64,000 nt of DNA from Neoceratodus forsteri (GCA_016271365.2 JADMNL010000023.1:608496001-608560000); one strand, 5' to 3'; positions 33,116-45,828 are shown, numbered from the stretch's first letter. Translations and numbers: made by a program. The notes: generated by a model from the letters alone, not told the origin.

Positions 33116-34769
33116 TTTCACCTTTCCCTTATCTTGAGGCACTGTGACCCACTAGGTTTGATTTTACTTTTAAACCATTTAAGCCCTTCTAGTCAAAGCC
33201 ACTGGTTCTACCCTTCCCAGCCAGGGTATGCGATCCCTCTTACTGAGTACTATGACCTAAGTGTGAAAGCATAAGAATGACCTCATCTTGTTGGATGCTT
33301 TTCATGTAAGCACTTTTTTGCTAGTTCTATACTGTTCCTAAATTAGAATGTAATTTCAATGGGACTTGAGATACACAAACCTTGCCATAAATTAATTAAA
33401 AAATGGTCAGACGATGGAAACATAGAAAGAAATTAGACCAGCTTGAAAGCTGAGGATTCTTGTGGCTTAATTTTTCCTACACCACATGTAGCAGCAGAAA
33501 ATACACTTTGGCAAGGCCTATTCTGCTGAAAACCTATGGTTTTCTGAACTACTTTAACCCATGGGCTGCATCTTGCTGATTATTCCTGATGATAAATGCC
33601 ACTTTGCAGTGGAATTGCTATACAAAATACATTTTCAAAACAAAATATATAGCAAGAATATTGGTTAAGATGGCAACATAGCAACTGCCTTTTAAAACTC
33701 TCAAGTTAAAGTATGTTTAGATTGACTAAATGGTTTGCTTTGCCACTTTTGTCTAGAATTTTAAAAGGTCAGTAGGTACTCTGTTGCAATATCTTGAGCC
33801 AAAAATATAATCAATGCATGAAGCACAGTATAATTTAGATTCAGAAAGGACAGAATGGCACTTTCCTGTTTTTCTATAAATATATTTTTACTCATGAGTC
33901 ATGCCAGCATACGTTGAAGTGTTAATTCACAGAAGTCCAGGGTTAGGTGTTGGTGTTTAAAAAGAAAAGGAAAACACACAGTTAATGCCTTGATCAGTCT
34001 AGAATTGCTGATAAGCCAACTCATAAAGAAAATAAAGTGGTAAGACGCACAGAAACATACCACTGCTGGGAAACTGACATTTAACTAAAGGGAAAAACAG
34101 ACAGGTTTAAAATGAGAGGCAAAATAGTCTGACTAAAATGATAAATACTTACTAGTTTGAAATGCTAAACTTGCCGCTGCAAACTGTGCAGCACTTTGTG
34201 CGTATTTTGCAGTTTAATTAACTTAAACAATTACAGGTAGCCTAACAACATTTAGATTTCTTTTTCTTTCATCATGCACTTTATAAACATAATGTTTCTA
34301 ATGTCCCAATTGATGAGTCATTTCATTAAGTAATTTTCAGTGTTTTCCTATGATTTATAAACACAATGGTGTAGCCTATCTGTAAAGCCTGTTTAAAGCA
34401 GCATGGATCGAAACTGGACAAAAGTCTGACCTACCTTTTTTACTATAAAAGATTTTGGGTGTCTTCCAGTTTTATATGATGGTAACATTTTCTAGTTCCA
34501 CCAAAATGTGAGAATATTATAAACTTTTTAATTTTTCTTTTTTTTGCATCAGCAAAATTGGCTGCTACATTTGGCTAAGAAATAACACTGTATTCCTTTA
34601 AAGGCAAAGACAAAACAAACTCATAGTACACAGCATATGCCATGCTTAGAAAAGCAGATTTGACTGGCATGCTAATATTTTATTTAAGGTAGCTGACACT
34701 AGCATTTCAGAAAAATATTTTTCCTTGCATTGTTGTCTTACACACATTTGACTGTCCCCATGTGAACTC
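33116..34769. other. AT-rich, apparently unique region
   Basis: No repeat family, open frame or RNA gene was recognised. 33880-34720 is AT-rich with several TTAATTA-type motifs and no repeat hallmark, so it could include a conserved non-coding element, but the sequence alone cannot show conservation. Confidence 0.4.
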
Positions 34770-34772
34770 ATA

Positions 34773-35603
34773 GGCCCAGATATTCAAACTCGCCATTCTG
34801 TGGTGCAAGCCTGTCTTGCCCGCTCAAAATAGTTGTGCAGGGGTGTGGCCAGAGGCGATATTCAATGGAGTTGTGCTATGGTGCAACTGCTTTGAATACT
34901 GCACCTGCTCTTTCCCACTGTGTGCATGGCACAGTGGAACTGCACCAGCACAAGTGGTCAGAGTGGAGTATTGAGATGTGGTGGTGCAAGTTCCATTGCA
35001 CCATGCACAGCACTCACGATATTCGAAGGGTGGCATGCAAATGGGGCCATAATTTATGCAAGGTGCACGGGGCCATTTGCATCTGATTACGACCCATTTG
35101 CATGCCATTAGCATGCAGGTGCGCCAATCTCTCGGCGACTTGTGCCTGGCCCGTAAGGGACAAAGAATGTCCTCATCCCCTGGTGGTCCAGTGGACACGA
35201 GTAGCCTGATCATGGCATTACTGATCCCCCCAAAGTCCAATATCCCTGGTGGTCCAGTGGACTGCGAGTAGCCTGATCGCGGGTGGCCTTCCTCTATCCC
35301 CCAAGTCTGAACTCCTGGTGATCTAGTGGACCGCCCACCCACCCGCTCACTGAGGCCCACACCCCACTCTCCCCATCAGCCAGTGGGCGGCAGCACCCCA
35401 TCCGCCTGCTGTCCCGCCGCAGCTGACTGACAGCCTCAGTATTGCTGTACGCCATTGGTTCGAGCATGAGCCACATGCAGCCCATACCGCACTAGTCATC
35501 CAGATATGTGAATGAATTGGGGTGGGGATAGAGGAATGCCGCCTCGCATCAGGCTACTCATGTCCACTGGACCACCAGGGATATTGACTTTGAATATCTG
35601 AAT
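34773..35603. mobile_element. TIR element with internal inverted repeats and ATA duplication
   Basis: The left end 'GGCCCAGATATTCAAAC' and the right end, in complement 'ATTCAGATATTCAAAGTC', share CAGATATTCAAA. ATA flanks both sides (34770-34772 and 35604-35606), fitting a 3-bp target-site duplication as made by PIF/Harbinger transposases. Inside, 35237-35302 is the reverse complement of 35523-35588 (for example 'TATCCCTGGTGGTCCAGTGG'), and the same phrase is repeated directly at 35170-35210. No transposase was recognised. Confidence 0.6.
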
Positions 35604-35606
35604 ATA

Positions 35607-36700
35607 GTGTTTTTGTTTATGATATCACAATGTAAATGATGATAGCAGACAGTGATATCACAAGCAACAATCATGAGGTCAGTTGGGACAGTCAGATGTG
35701 TTTGAAATGCACACTGTATAAGTATTACATTACATAAAAAGTGATTTATATACAGATCACTGCAGAAAGTAAAAAAATATATATAAAATATAAACAAAAT
35801 AGTTTTAAACCTTTGAATTTAGTGGATACTTGCTTTTTAAATTGGGAGTTACCTGCACAGCTGTATATAGCAATATTTATTTATGTATTAGCAAATTGGT
35901 TACTGGGAAAGAAAATACTGAGCCAGAGCTTGTGTTTAGGTGTGAGGGAGACTGATACTGAATATAGAGTGAGCAGGCACTAAACAATGTAAATCACAAG
36001 TGAACAAATAAAGAGAATACCATTTGGAAAACAAAAACCCTGAAAATATAATTTGTTTAATTCTAGGTTTGCTACTACTACAATGTCTCTGATGCAAACT
36101 GCATCACTTTGATTTCAGTAACAGTATTAGGATGCCTTTATCATAATACTCACCCTGTTAGAATAGTCAGAATTTTGGACTGCTAAGGCTAGCCCTGTGA
36201 TGAAGATGGAGAATAGTTAAGCTTCCATAACTAAAGCACCTGCTGTTCTCTTTTCGCATTTAATATTTCTTCAACACAGAGATGTCCCCTGTTTATCAGA
36301 TCTTTCAAGATTCACATATAGAATAGAGAAATGGTGCAACTATGAGTGATATCATCACCATCCCACTATGAATATCTAGTCTTTGCAGAATACCTGATAC
36401 TGAGACCTTTTGAGTAGGAGTGATCTTTTCTTGAAGAGGACTGATAAATGCGGTTTTCCTTTGGGGCCTATTGCAAGCTGAAGAAAGAGGATACTGCATC
36501 TTTAAATATGCCATCAAGATAAAATGTTTAGTCAGACCACATAAATAATTCAATAGGAGAGGAATCTAGTACAAGTAAGGAGGTTCATAATTCCACTTTT
36601 AGTAAGAGACCTAATCAGAAATATTTAAGGAGCCCTTTATACAACTGTTCTTATTAAAATAATCAGGAGCAGATGCATATAGTTATAGTTATAGTTATAG
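35607..36700. other. AT-rich region; (TATAGT)n at its right end
   Basis: No gene was recognised. A short hexamer repeat of TATAGT type lies at 36677-36700, directly in front of the SINE. Confidence 0.5.
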
Positions 36701-36900
36701 GAGGCAGTATATCACTGTGGCTAAGAGCACTGAACTGCAGATCTGGAAGACAGATTTGAACTCACAGCCACCACTTGCATACTGTGTGATCATGAGCAAG
36801 TCATTCAACTTCCTGTCCTCCCAGAATGCACCTGGAAACAAGCCTTAGCTTAGTGTTTCTTTTCTGGCCAAAATTGTAAAATAAAAGTACAAATAAATGG
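36701..36900 (+). mobile_element. MIR-like tRNA-derived CORE-SINE, copy 2
   Basis: Best-preserved of the three copies. The A-box region is 'GTGGCTAAGAGCACTGAAC', the B-box region 'GATTTGAACTC', then the CORE 'CCACCACTTGCATACTGTG', 'GAGCAAGTCATTCAACTTCC' and the 3' part 'CACCTGGAAACAAGCCTTAG'. It ends in 'GTAAAATAAAAGTACAAATA'. It is known for the family that RNA polymerase III transcribes such elements from the internal A and B boxes. Confidence 0.8.
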
Positions 36901-37039
36901 TACACAGCCAGTAGGGTAAAGTGTTTTCTGTTCCTCTCTCCTTGATTAAAGTTGCCACTGTATACATTCCCGCCAGGAGGTTAGATAACTATCAAGCAGG
37001 GGTTGTAGCATATGTGAGGTCCGAGTCTTCCATAAGAAC

Positions 37040-38785
37040 CAAGTTTATTTATTTATTTATTTATTTCAATATAGGATTAGAAATACCTTTGAGCACAGTG
37101 GAGCTCATTTATAAAGGTTCTACATCAATAATTGGGAGGGTTACAAAACAGACAGAGTATAAAGCACAATAACATGTACAGATAATATCAAATACAGCGA
37201 ACAGTAGAACAGCACAAAACATAGTAAACATTGGTGATTGCAATTAGATACATAGCTGGCATTCTAGGACTTTATAGGCAAAAATGTGGGCAGGTAATCC
37301 CATTTGGAACCAAGGGTGAGTCAGGGATGAAGAGTAGCAGGACAGAGAAAAGGAGGGGGATGCAGCCGGGTGGCATTGTCAAGCATATTGATTGAGGCAG
37401 GATGGGGTAGAACAGGTGGGAACAGGGGCAAGCACAGGAGAAGGAGACAGGAGGGAGGGGATGGTGAGTTGTGGGTGGAGGAAGAGGGGATGGGAAGGAA
37501 GAAAGGTATGGAAAAGAGTCAGTCAGGGGTCATAGTGGGCAAGTTAGTGGGACAGAGTGGGTCAGGACATGACAGGTAGGGGGAGAGTGAGAGATGATTG
37601 AGCAGGGAGGAAGGATGCAGCCAGGGGCCTTGTCGAGGAGGCTGGGGAATGCAGGTTGCCAGATGAAGTGCAAATCGCATGACTAATTAAAGCAGGTATA
37701 CTCATTTTCCTTCGAGATGTGCAAATGCAGGAGATGCTTGAACTGGATAAGTTGAGGTATGCTAGTTAGTTCACAGCTCAGGACATTCATCCAGTTAGAA
37801 CTCTGTAAGAGAAGGATCTCCTGCATTGTAACCAAACCCTAGAACATGAAAGATTTCAGAGACAGAGGACCGGTGTGATGCGACTTTTAAGGCTTTGATA
37901 CAAGACTGGTGATGCCCATTGGCAGGGCTGCAAGCAACATTTTCTTGGCAAGTATACATGAATGGTGTGATCTTGTAGTTTGAGCCACCCGGTTAGGGGC
38001 GAATAGATCACAAGTATGGTGAGGTAGCTGGCACCAGTGATAAGTCTACTGGCTTTGTTTCTGGCAGTATTTAGTCTTTTGAGAGATGTAAGCTGTGGCA
38101 GCTCCATATAACCAAGCCATCACAATAACAGATAGTCCCGAGCTGTGTGGATTGCAAGCTTATGCTTTCTGTTCAGACTTCGCCTGTGTCTGTAAAGCAG
38201 TCCTAGTTTAGCATTTACATTCTTAGCAACAATATCAATGTGATGCCTGTGAGGTAAGGTGGCAGTCCAGGGTTACCCAAGGTATTTGAAGTGCTGGATT
38301 TGTTCAATGGGGCTCCTTGGTTATTTTTAACAGTGAGGGCATGTGACTTGTGTTTATGGCGGAGGATGAGAACAGCAGTTTTGTTTTTTTGTAGTTTAGA
38401 ACTAGCTTGTGGGATTGGAGCCATTTTCAGCTTCAAGGAATCCATGTTGTAGGTTGTCTTCAAATGCAGTGGATCCGGTGACTTGCAAAGATGACAGCGC
38501 CATCTGTGTAAAAGAGCGCCCTTAAATGACAGGCCTTTGGTAGGTTGTTTAGAAGATACTAAACAGAAGGGGTCCCAGGATGAACCCTTGAGGTATGCTT
38601 GATCTGATAGAGTGCAGTTCTGAGATGGAATTTGAAATCTTCACTCTCTGTGACCTGTTGGCAAGGTAGCTGCTGAACCATTTTAGTGTGCTTTAAGTAC
38701 CTCACCTGTGTGACCAATTTGATTCCAGTGGGTCCTAAAATCTGAGTTTGTATGAACGCTTGCCATACCACTTAGAAATCAGAAA
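37040..38785 (-). mobile_element. Non-LTR retrotransposon (clade unresolved), 5'-truncated
   Basis: The 3' end is at 37040 with a (TTTA)n tail at 37043-37069 (AAAT repeats on the element's strand), followed by ~0.8 kb of 3' UTR. Minus-strand coding blocks: SLKRLNTARNKASRLITGAS (37856-38107), LNRKHKLAIHTARDYLLL near 38120-38190, FKYLG near 38280, and the RT active site at 38499-38510, which reads YTDG where YxDD is expected, so the second catalytic Asp is changed to Gly. Frames are broken. Part of this element also occurs at 31861-32045. Confidence 0.8.
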
Positions 38786-39048
38786 AATAAGTAAATTTAA
38801 TCAACAGACCTCTATAATAAAAGTGTGATAGTTCTATCCCCTTGAAAAGGCTAGGGAAGATGACATTTTCTATTCTGAGTGGCAACTGAATATTTTCTAT
38901 CAAGTGAGTGGTCAATCTAAATGGTTTCCAGAGGAATGACTGCTTTAAGTGTGACATTCCCTTCACTTGCTTGCACCTGCAATGACAACCAAGGTTTCTG
39001 ATGGCCCCTGTTAGTATGAATGCAGTATATTGTAGGTCAGAGATTACA

Positions 39049-39237
39049 GTAAGAAGGAGCTGTGAATGAGCTTGGAATAGCCAGCAAACCTGGGTTTGAC
39101 TTTTACAGTCTCCACTTGCACACTGCAGGAGTCTAAGAAAATCACTTAACCACTCAATTGCTCCCAGGTCTCTCCTGAAAACAGACATGTGTGCCTAGTG
39201 GGCATTATCTGGTTACCAAAGAATAAAACAAAAAAAA
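39049..39237 (+). mobile_element. MIR-like CORE-SINE, copy 3 (degraded)
   Basis: The block 'AAACCTGGGTTTGACTTTTA' (degenerate B box) is followed by 'CTCCACTTGCACACTGCAGG', 'AAAATCACTTAACCACTC' and 'CCCAGGTCTCTCCTGAAAAC', matching the order in copies 1 and 2. It ends 'CTGGTTACCAAAGAATAAAA' plus an A-rich tail. Confidence 0.65.
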
Positions 39238-39299
39238 GTAATTGCAGCTTGGATGGCATTTTGCATGTATATTAGTAAGTAAAGGTTACAAATCTTATT

Positions 39300-39940
39300 T
39301 AGTTGGAAATACACATTCCCCAGTGTAAATTCTTAAGGTTGGTATGTTCCAATCTACAAAGGTGCCAGGTATTTAAATGTTCTAATAAAGTTTTGGCTGC
39401 CAACATATCTCACCTCCGCCCTAACAGCTCATGCCCCTCAAGTCTACTCTCCAGAAATTTCGACACCGTCTTCTGGCTGTGCCACTATGTCCTCCTTGGC
39501 TGGGCAAGCAACCTTCAGACATTGTATGCCCAATTTGTGGAATATCTTCCCACAGGCATATGGCATATGTCTCCAACACTGCACCTCAACCCCTCATGAA
39601 TGCACATTCTCCTCCACCTGTACCTGTGGATGAGAGGAATCTGTTTATTCACTATAGCCTAGTTCACTATTTTGAACTGAGTTTTGATCTGGTTGCTAGA
39701 TGTTTCACTTATCCTCACTTTATCTTGCCTCCGTACTACATGTGTTGTAATGTACTTACTTAATTTGTTCTGCTATTTTTTACCACTGACCTCTGTTATA
39801 TTCATTCTCAGCACTAATTTGTTTTCTGTATATATGACATGTTTATTATCCACCGTCCCCATTCCCCAGGGGCGCACCTGGAATTCAGCAGTACTCTGCT
39901 CAGCGTGCCTTCCTGGTAAAACTTTTAATAAAATAACTAA
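39300..39940 (+). mobile_element. LINE 3' end and A-rich tail, interrupted by the L1 at 39941
   Basis: Plus-strand text 'CCCCAGGGGCGCACCTGG', 'CTTCCTGGTAAAACTTTTAA' and 'TAAAATAACTAA' is a LINE 3' UTR ending in an AATAA-type tail. The tail continues after the L1-like insertion at 43534 ('ATAAATAAGAG'), so the insertion split it. Coding parts at 39303-39763 are broken and carry no firm domain. Confidence 0.55.
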
Positions 39941-42900
39941 TTTTTTTTTTTCCATTAACATTTTATTCACTTTTAAGCAGAGACAACATATCTGAGACAC
40001 AGACATATCAGAATATAACAAGATGTAACAATGGCTCATTACAATCCGAGTATTACACTTTCTCTGCCAATCCCCCCAATACCAAAACCATAAAATACCC
40101 TCAACCTCCCTCCCCCACCCCCCACCCTATCCTATCCCTCACACAAGGCACTACTACCTATTACTCACCAAATAGGGTATATTCTGACCTCATAACGAAT
40201 AAAATGAATAAAACGGGGCCCAAATCTTCTCAAATCGAGGTATTTGATTATGTAGGGTAGCTATCATCCTCTCAATCCTGAGACACGCAAGAAGCTCAGC
40301 CAGCCATTCAGAGTAAGAAAGCCCAACATTGTCTTTCCAATGTCAGAGAACTAACTTTTAACTGTGATTGAAATCAAAGCCTTGTAGAACTTCCTATTCC
40401 TAACCGAGAAACCAGACATATCCCCAGTAGACATACCTCAGGTCTGAACATATCCTCCAGGCCCAACAAGGATCAACCTTACTTTTAATTTCTGACCACA
40501 ATGGGATAATTTTCGGACACTCCCAAAAATATGTAGGAGATCCCCTTATCTGAACCACACCTATAACACTTAGGATCCTTAACAACTTCAGATCCGCCAG
40601 TTTTTGAGGGAATAATAAATATTATGCAAAATTTTAAACTGTATAAGCCTCAATTGATCCTGCCTAATAAACCTGTGACAACCTTGCCAGATCTCAGACC
40701 AATCCAAAGTTATATCAGGGAGCACAACAGCCCAATAGAACATGGGCAAGATTCGCTGGAGTAGGCCCAATAAAACAGCACTGTATAGATCTTAGATTGC
40801 TCAAGGATTCCTACCAGCTAGCCTACATCTGCCAGAAATGCAATCCGTGGGGCTGGACAACCCTTTTCCCACCTTTTGAAGTAATAAATGACAAAGTTGA
40901 TATATTTTGAAGATATCTTTGGTAGATAAATTGAATTTATCTAACACTTCCAAAGCGGAGATTAAACCTCCTCTTCCCTGAGAAAATCTTTCAAACAACA
41001 TTCATCAGGTAATGTCTACCATTGGATCTAATGGTCCTATCTCTATCAGAAATCGTGGATTACCCCTAATAGGTTGAGCCCAATCTTTGACCTGATCATA
41101 TTTCAAAAGCTGCAAAGCTGATTATGGATTTTTAACGACACACCTATCGGGGACTTCTTCAACGAAGGGAAGTACCTTGGGAGTTAAATAAAATAAAGCC
41201 TCCTGGGAAATACCAAAGCTTTTAATAAGATTAATTTCTAAATTTACCCACAGAGGGACATAACATGATGGCGACAAGTCTTTATATAAGGCCCACCTAC
41301 CATACTTATTCAACTGAGCTGCCCAAAAATAGAGACCAAATGGGGCAACCTCAAACCCCCAAGTAGCTTAGGGGTCAGCTAACTTTGATAGGCCATTCTG
41401 GCCTTTTATAACCCCAAACAAAGTCAGCTATCATCCCGTGGAATTTTTTAAACCAAGACATAGGAAGCCAAATATTTAGCATACCAAGGGGTAGAAAAGT
41501 CTAGGGAATATATTCATCTTAACTATGTTTATCCTCCCCAAAGCTAGAATGGAAGTTGCGCCCACTTTTGAGATCTAAATCAATAATATGAACCAAGGAA
41601 CTAAATTTAACTGACGATCCGCACTGAACTCCTCACAAAGTAAGACCCAAATATTTAAAAGAGTCAGAATTCCACCCTAAGCCTAGCTCCGTAATTTCCT
41701 GTTTAAATAGTTTATTATTGAGGAGATAAACCACAGTTTTATCCTGATTCAATTTATAGTTGGCCAAAAGACTAAAATTATGTATTAATTTTAACAAATT
41801 TGAATGGACCTACTAGGCCTAGAAATATAGACCATGAGATCATCTGCATATGCTGTGACTTTAATAATCTGATCCAATATTCTAATGCCTTCAATCTCTG
41901 CTACTCACTATACTTCTTATGAGAGGCTCTAAATATAAATTAAATAGAAGGGGGATAAAGGGCATCCTTGTCTAGTACCAACATATAACTTAAAGGGATT
42001 TGAGATGGCCCCATTACAAGTGACTCTAGCTGAGGGGCTTGAATACAATGTCTGACCCACCCAAGAACCTTACAGGGAAGCCAAACCTCTTCATAGCAGC
42101 AAATAAAACCCCCAGTATACCCTATCAAAGGCCTTTCGCGTCCAAGGAGACCAACCATCGAGGTTGGTCCCCTTGAAAACCGAGAAGACATGCGCTAATG
42201 TCCTGAAGTGGTCAGCTGAGGACCTGCCCTTCATAAATCCCACCTGTTCTGTACCTATTAATTTAGGTAATATTCTGTTAATTCGATCAGCCAACAATTT
42301 AACCAAGATCTTAATATCATAATTCAACAGGGAGATGGGCCTGTAACTGGTTGGTTTTTCAGGAGGCCTACTGCTTGAGAATTAAGACTATTAGTGCCTC
42401 CGAGAAAGTCTTATCCACCTCCTGCCCAGAAAGAATATACTGAAATAACCTAAACAAAGGAGCCAACTTCCCAGAAAATTTTTTATAAAATTAGACGAAA
42501 ACCCATCTAGACCCGGTGTTTTATCTGTAGGAAGATTCTTAATAGCTAACTCTATCTCCTCTTGGGTTATATCCGCACCCAGAGAAAGTCGATCGGATTC
42601 GCTCCAATGTAGGAAGGTCTAAACCTTCCAAAAGACGAGATCTCTGACTTAGTCGGCGGGCACCCCATATCGCTATATAGAGATTCGAAATACTGCGGAA
42701 AACCTGGAAAATTTCTTCCAGAGAGGTTTTAACACAACCACCCTCTTCAGATAAAATCCCTCAATCAGCCGGAAGATTCAAGTTGTGCAATACGTCTAGC
42801 CAGAAGTTTCCCAGATTTCTCCCCTGGTCTAAATAGATGGCTTTTATCTTAATTAAAGCTAACTCTGCCTGCTCCCCAAAATTCTAAGATAAGCATCTCT

Positions 42901-43522
42901 TACTTTGACTAATTCTTCTTTATCTTCCTCCCGCTGGGTGAGTAGAAATGTTCGATTCTAAAGACCTGATTTGTGTCAGTAAATCCAACATGGTACACTC
43001 CTTCTCCCTCTTCCTTTTAACAGCCAGACTAATTAGTATTCCTCTCATATAAGCCTTAAATGCCCCCAGAAAATATCCAGATGGAAGCATCATTCAGGTT
43101 ATTTAGGGTAAACTCATCTATTTGCTCCGATAAAATTGGGCCACCTTTGGTATTCTCGAGATCTGATTGTTCATCTTCCACCTATTCCCCTTTTCATGAG
43201 AGACGAAAAGGAGATTGAGACTACCACCGCAGCGTGATCCGAAATAGGGCTGCTACAATATCTGAATCAAGAACTCCTTGAGAAGGGTTCGGAAAGGAAT
43301 ATATAGTCAATCCGAGACGCAGTCCCAGGCAGAGGAAATAAAAGTGTACTCCCTAGACTTTGGGTGGAGGATTCTCCAGACATCTGCCAGTCCTAACCAG
43401 TCTAACAGTTCCCAAAGGCTCGGAAGCAGGGTGTGGTATATTTGAGATCTGGCAGACCTATCCATCAAAGGGTTCAAAGTTAAATTGAAGTCCCCACCCA
43501 AAATCATAGGGAGCTGATTAAA
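39941..43522 (-). mobile_element. L1/Tx1-like LINE, 5'-truncated, with target-site duplication
   Basis: 3.58 kb on the minus strand. It starts (3' end) at a T-run, 39941-39951, which is its poly(A) tail, and stops inside the endonuclease. It is flanked by the 11-bp duplication AAAATAACTAA (39930-39940 and 43523-43533). Coding blocks: endonuclease GGDFNLTLNPLMDRS (near 43480), RT QVGFMKGRSSADHFRTL (42091-42327), RKAFDRVYWGF, LGWVRHCIQAP and DKDALYPPS (41940-42191), intact YADD at 41839-41850, then the C-terminal 'QFKILHNIYYSLKNW' and 'TYFWECPKIIPLW' (40400-40770). Several frameshifts make it inactive. Motif order fits the L1/Tx1 group. Confidence 0.88.
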
Positions 43523-43541
43523 AAATAACTAAATAAATAAG

Positions 43542-44982
43542 AGACTGATTTCAATGGCAGCAAGCCTTCCTAGGGATTGGGACACTGCAGCACATCCTAC
43601 TGGTTTCTCTGCCAGTAACACTTGCCCTTTTCCCAGTGCCAAGTAACAGAGTACTTGGCACAAGGTGGGAGAAAGAGGTACTAATTGTGAAAACAGCATT
43701 ATATATTGTATTATATCATGGACCTCCAGCAACAACCAATCAGATCAGCAGGCTGGCACCTACCACCATTGTAAATCCTACGATATACCCATGGCAAAGG
43801 TGCCAGCTAGCCATATCCACACCAAAAATGCTCCGACCCTCAACATAAAACTGAAATCCACCATGTTGGATTGCCATTAAACACCACTGTCTGAAGTTCT
43901 CAATGTAACCAAAAGAAAGTGTTGGAAAACCATATCCCAACATAAAGTGCCGAGTATTCATTTTAAAATTCTTCCCTCAAGAAACTATTGTGTACCGCTG
44001 CACCCACCTCATTTGTTGCTCGCCTCCTCTCTCATCAGATGGCTCTCGCCACTCTGCTCTGCTCTGTCCCAGTCGAATTCTTCTTTGCTGCTACCCCACT
44101 CACTCTCTCTCGCCATAGTTCATAAGTTACATATATAAAAAAACAGCAGTTCAAAAGAAATTGTCCCAAACACCACCATGACTACATTATACCCACAAAC
44201 TCATACCGGAAGTACCTCTCACCCTGATGCAAAACCCGAAATGCAACCAGATCTATTTTGTACCACACAGCAATAAAATAAAGACAAACTATTTAAAATG
44301 GGGAAAATGTTTTCTTTATTTAAAAACAATAAAGCTATGGTATAATCGCAATAAGTTACTCAGAGGATGTGAGTTATCAGATTTACCAAGCTGGTGAGGA
44401 TTTACCCACTTGGCTGTACCTCATAGGCAAAGCACGCCAGCCATGGTAAATCCCACCAATATCCTTACACACCCTGATGGCTTCTGCTTAAATATCCATT
44501 TATAGTACCTAGTGTGACTGTTATGAATTCCCTTTGGTTGATACCAATGATACTGTATCTAGTGCAGGGCTTCCAAGATATGCTATTGATTGGGATGAAG
44601 GTCCAGAATGTGTCATTAGGAACATGTGAAATTTAAACTTTGCATGTGGAATGCCTTAAAATTATGATTCATCTTCTGTAAAATGTTGTGGTATTTCTAT
44701 GAAGATTTTGCTTAATGTCAGATATTGCCTTGTAGGTTTAACACCACTTAACCAAATTTCACCAATGCAGCACACTTGCTCGACTATATTTATTTATGGC
44801 ATGTTTTGGATCTCTAACATTAAATGGGATTGAGTTTTAGGCAGCTAAATATTTGAACATATATTAATTAAATTTCACCAGTATGTAAGCAGCAATATTA
44901 TAAGCACATAACACTTTAAAACTAGAGAACACAATGTCACCATTTGTAGCTTCACAGATCCTAAATTTGAAGTTGTATGTGG
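43542..44982. other. Region without recognised gene
   Basis: 43550-44160 is moderately GC-rich, with a 9-bp hairpin (TGCCAAGTA at 43637, TACTTGGCA at 43652) and unconvincing open frames of up to 73 codons. 44300-44980 is AT-rich. No repeat family was recognised. Confidence 0.4.
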
Positions 44983-45000
44983 TAACTTTATCTCTTGCTT
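44983..45000. repeat. Target-site duplication, left copy (18 bp)
   Basis: TAACTTTATCTCTTGCTT is repeated exactly at 45829-45846, immediately after the poly(A) run of the inserted LINE fragment. Confidence 0.9.
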
Positions 45001-45828
45001 TCTTGAGTAGTTGGTACAGGACACCATTAAATTGGTTTGACTGGGTTTATGTACTTTGATGCCTGTTGGAGATGTGATAGGATCCAGGGTCCCTTTTCCA
45101 CATCCTTTGGGGCTGTACTTGGTCAGAGATTGGTGGTCTTCCATCATAAACATTCGGGAATGGAACTTAACTATCCCTTTAATCAGCACCCCCATTTTTG
45201 GATTTTAGGATACTCCACTGTGTTATCAGAAGAAAATTTGCATTACAAAACACTCATATACAGTAGAGTAAAAAGCTAAGAGTTTAATTTTGCTTAGGTG
45301 GAAGACCCCTCATATTTCCTCAAAGATACATTGGATGTAGGCTAGATCCAAATGGCCTCCTTCACCATGTCTGTTTATGGTGAAAAGAGGATCTTCTAAG
45401 TTCCATGCAACATGACCCTCCTGGCTAACTTGTCTAGGGGTGATGACACAAGCTACAGATTTTTTTTTCTAGCCAGTAATGTTTTTAGATCGATAAAGTC
45501 ACTAGGCTGAAGTGATTCATGTTCTAATTTCCAACATTTCTTGTAGTTCTTAGACATAGTCTAGTAACAGTATCCATTGTCACACCATTTCCTGAATGTT
45601 TGCTAAATTTTAACTAGTTAATTGCTAGTTAATTCATACTATTAATACGGGTAACAGTTTATTGTGAAATGACTAGGATTTCTGCATTCAGGCAGGTGAA
45701 CTGGATGCATGTCATATTTGCTTCTGGGTTCTGGACTATATGTGTTATATATCTGGATTGCTCATCTTTGTTCTTCATTACATTGTATCTGGTGAAAATT
45801 TCAATAAAAAGTTCATATACAAAAAAAA
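45001..45828 (+). mobile_element. Truncated L1/Tx1-like LINE insertion with poly(A)
   Basis: 828 bp between perfect 18-bp direct repeats, ending in 'TCAATAAAAAGTTCATATAC' and an A-run (45821-45828). Plus-strand pieces read CWRCD (45060) and later HPHFWILGYSTVLSEENLHY, matching the Cys/Trp-rich C-terminal part of L1-like ORF2 ('CWRCG...FWxxxxW' type) with frameshifts. It is 5'-truncated in the usual way for target-primed reverse transcription. It may derive from a different subfamily from the copy at 39.9 kb. Confidence 0.85.
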
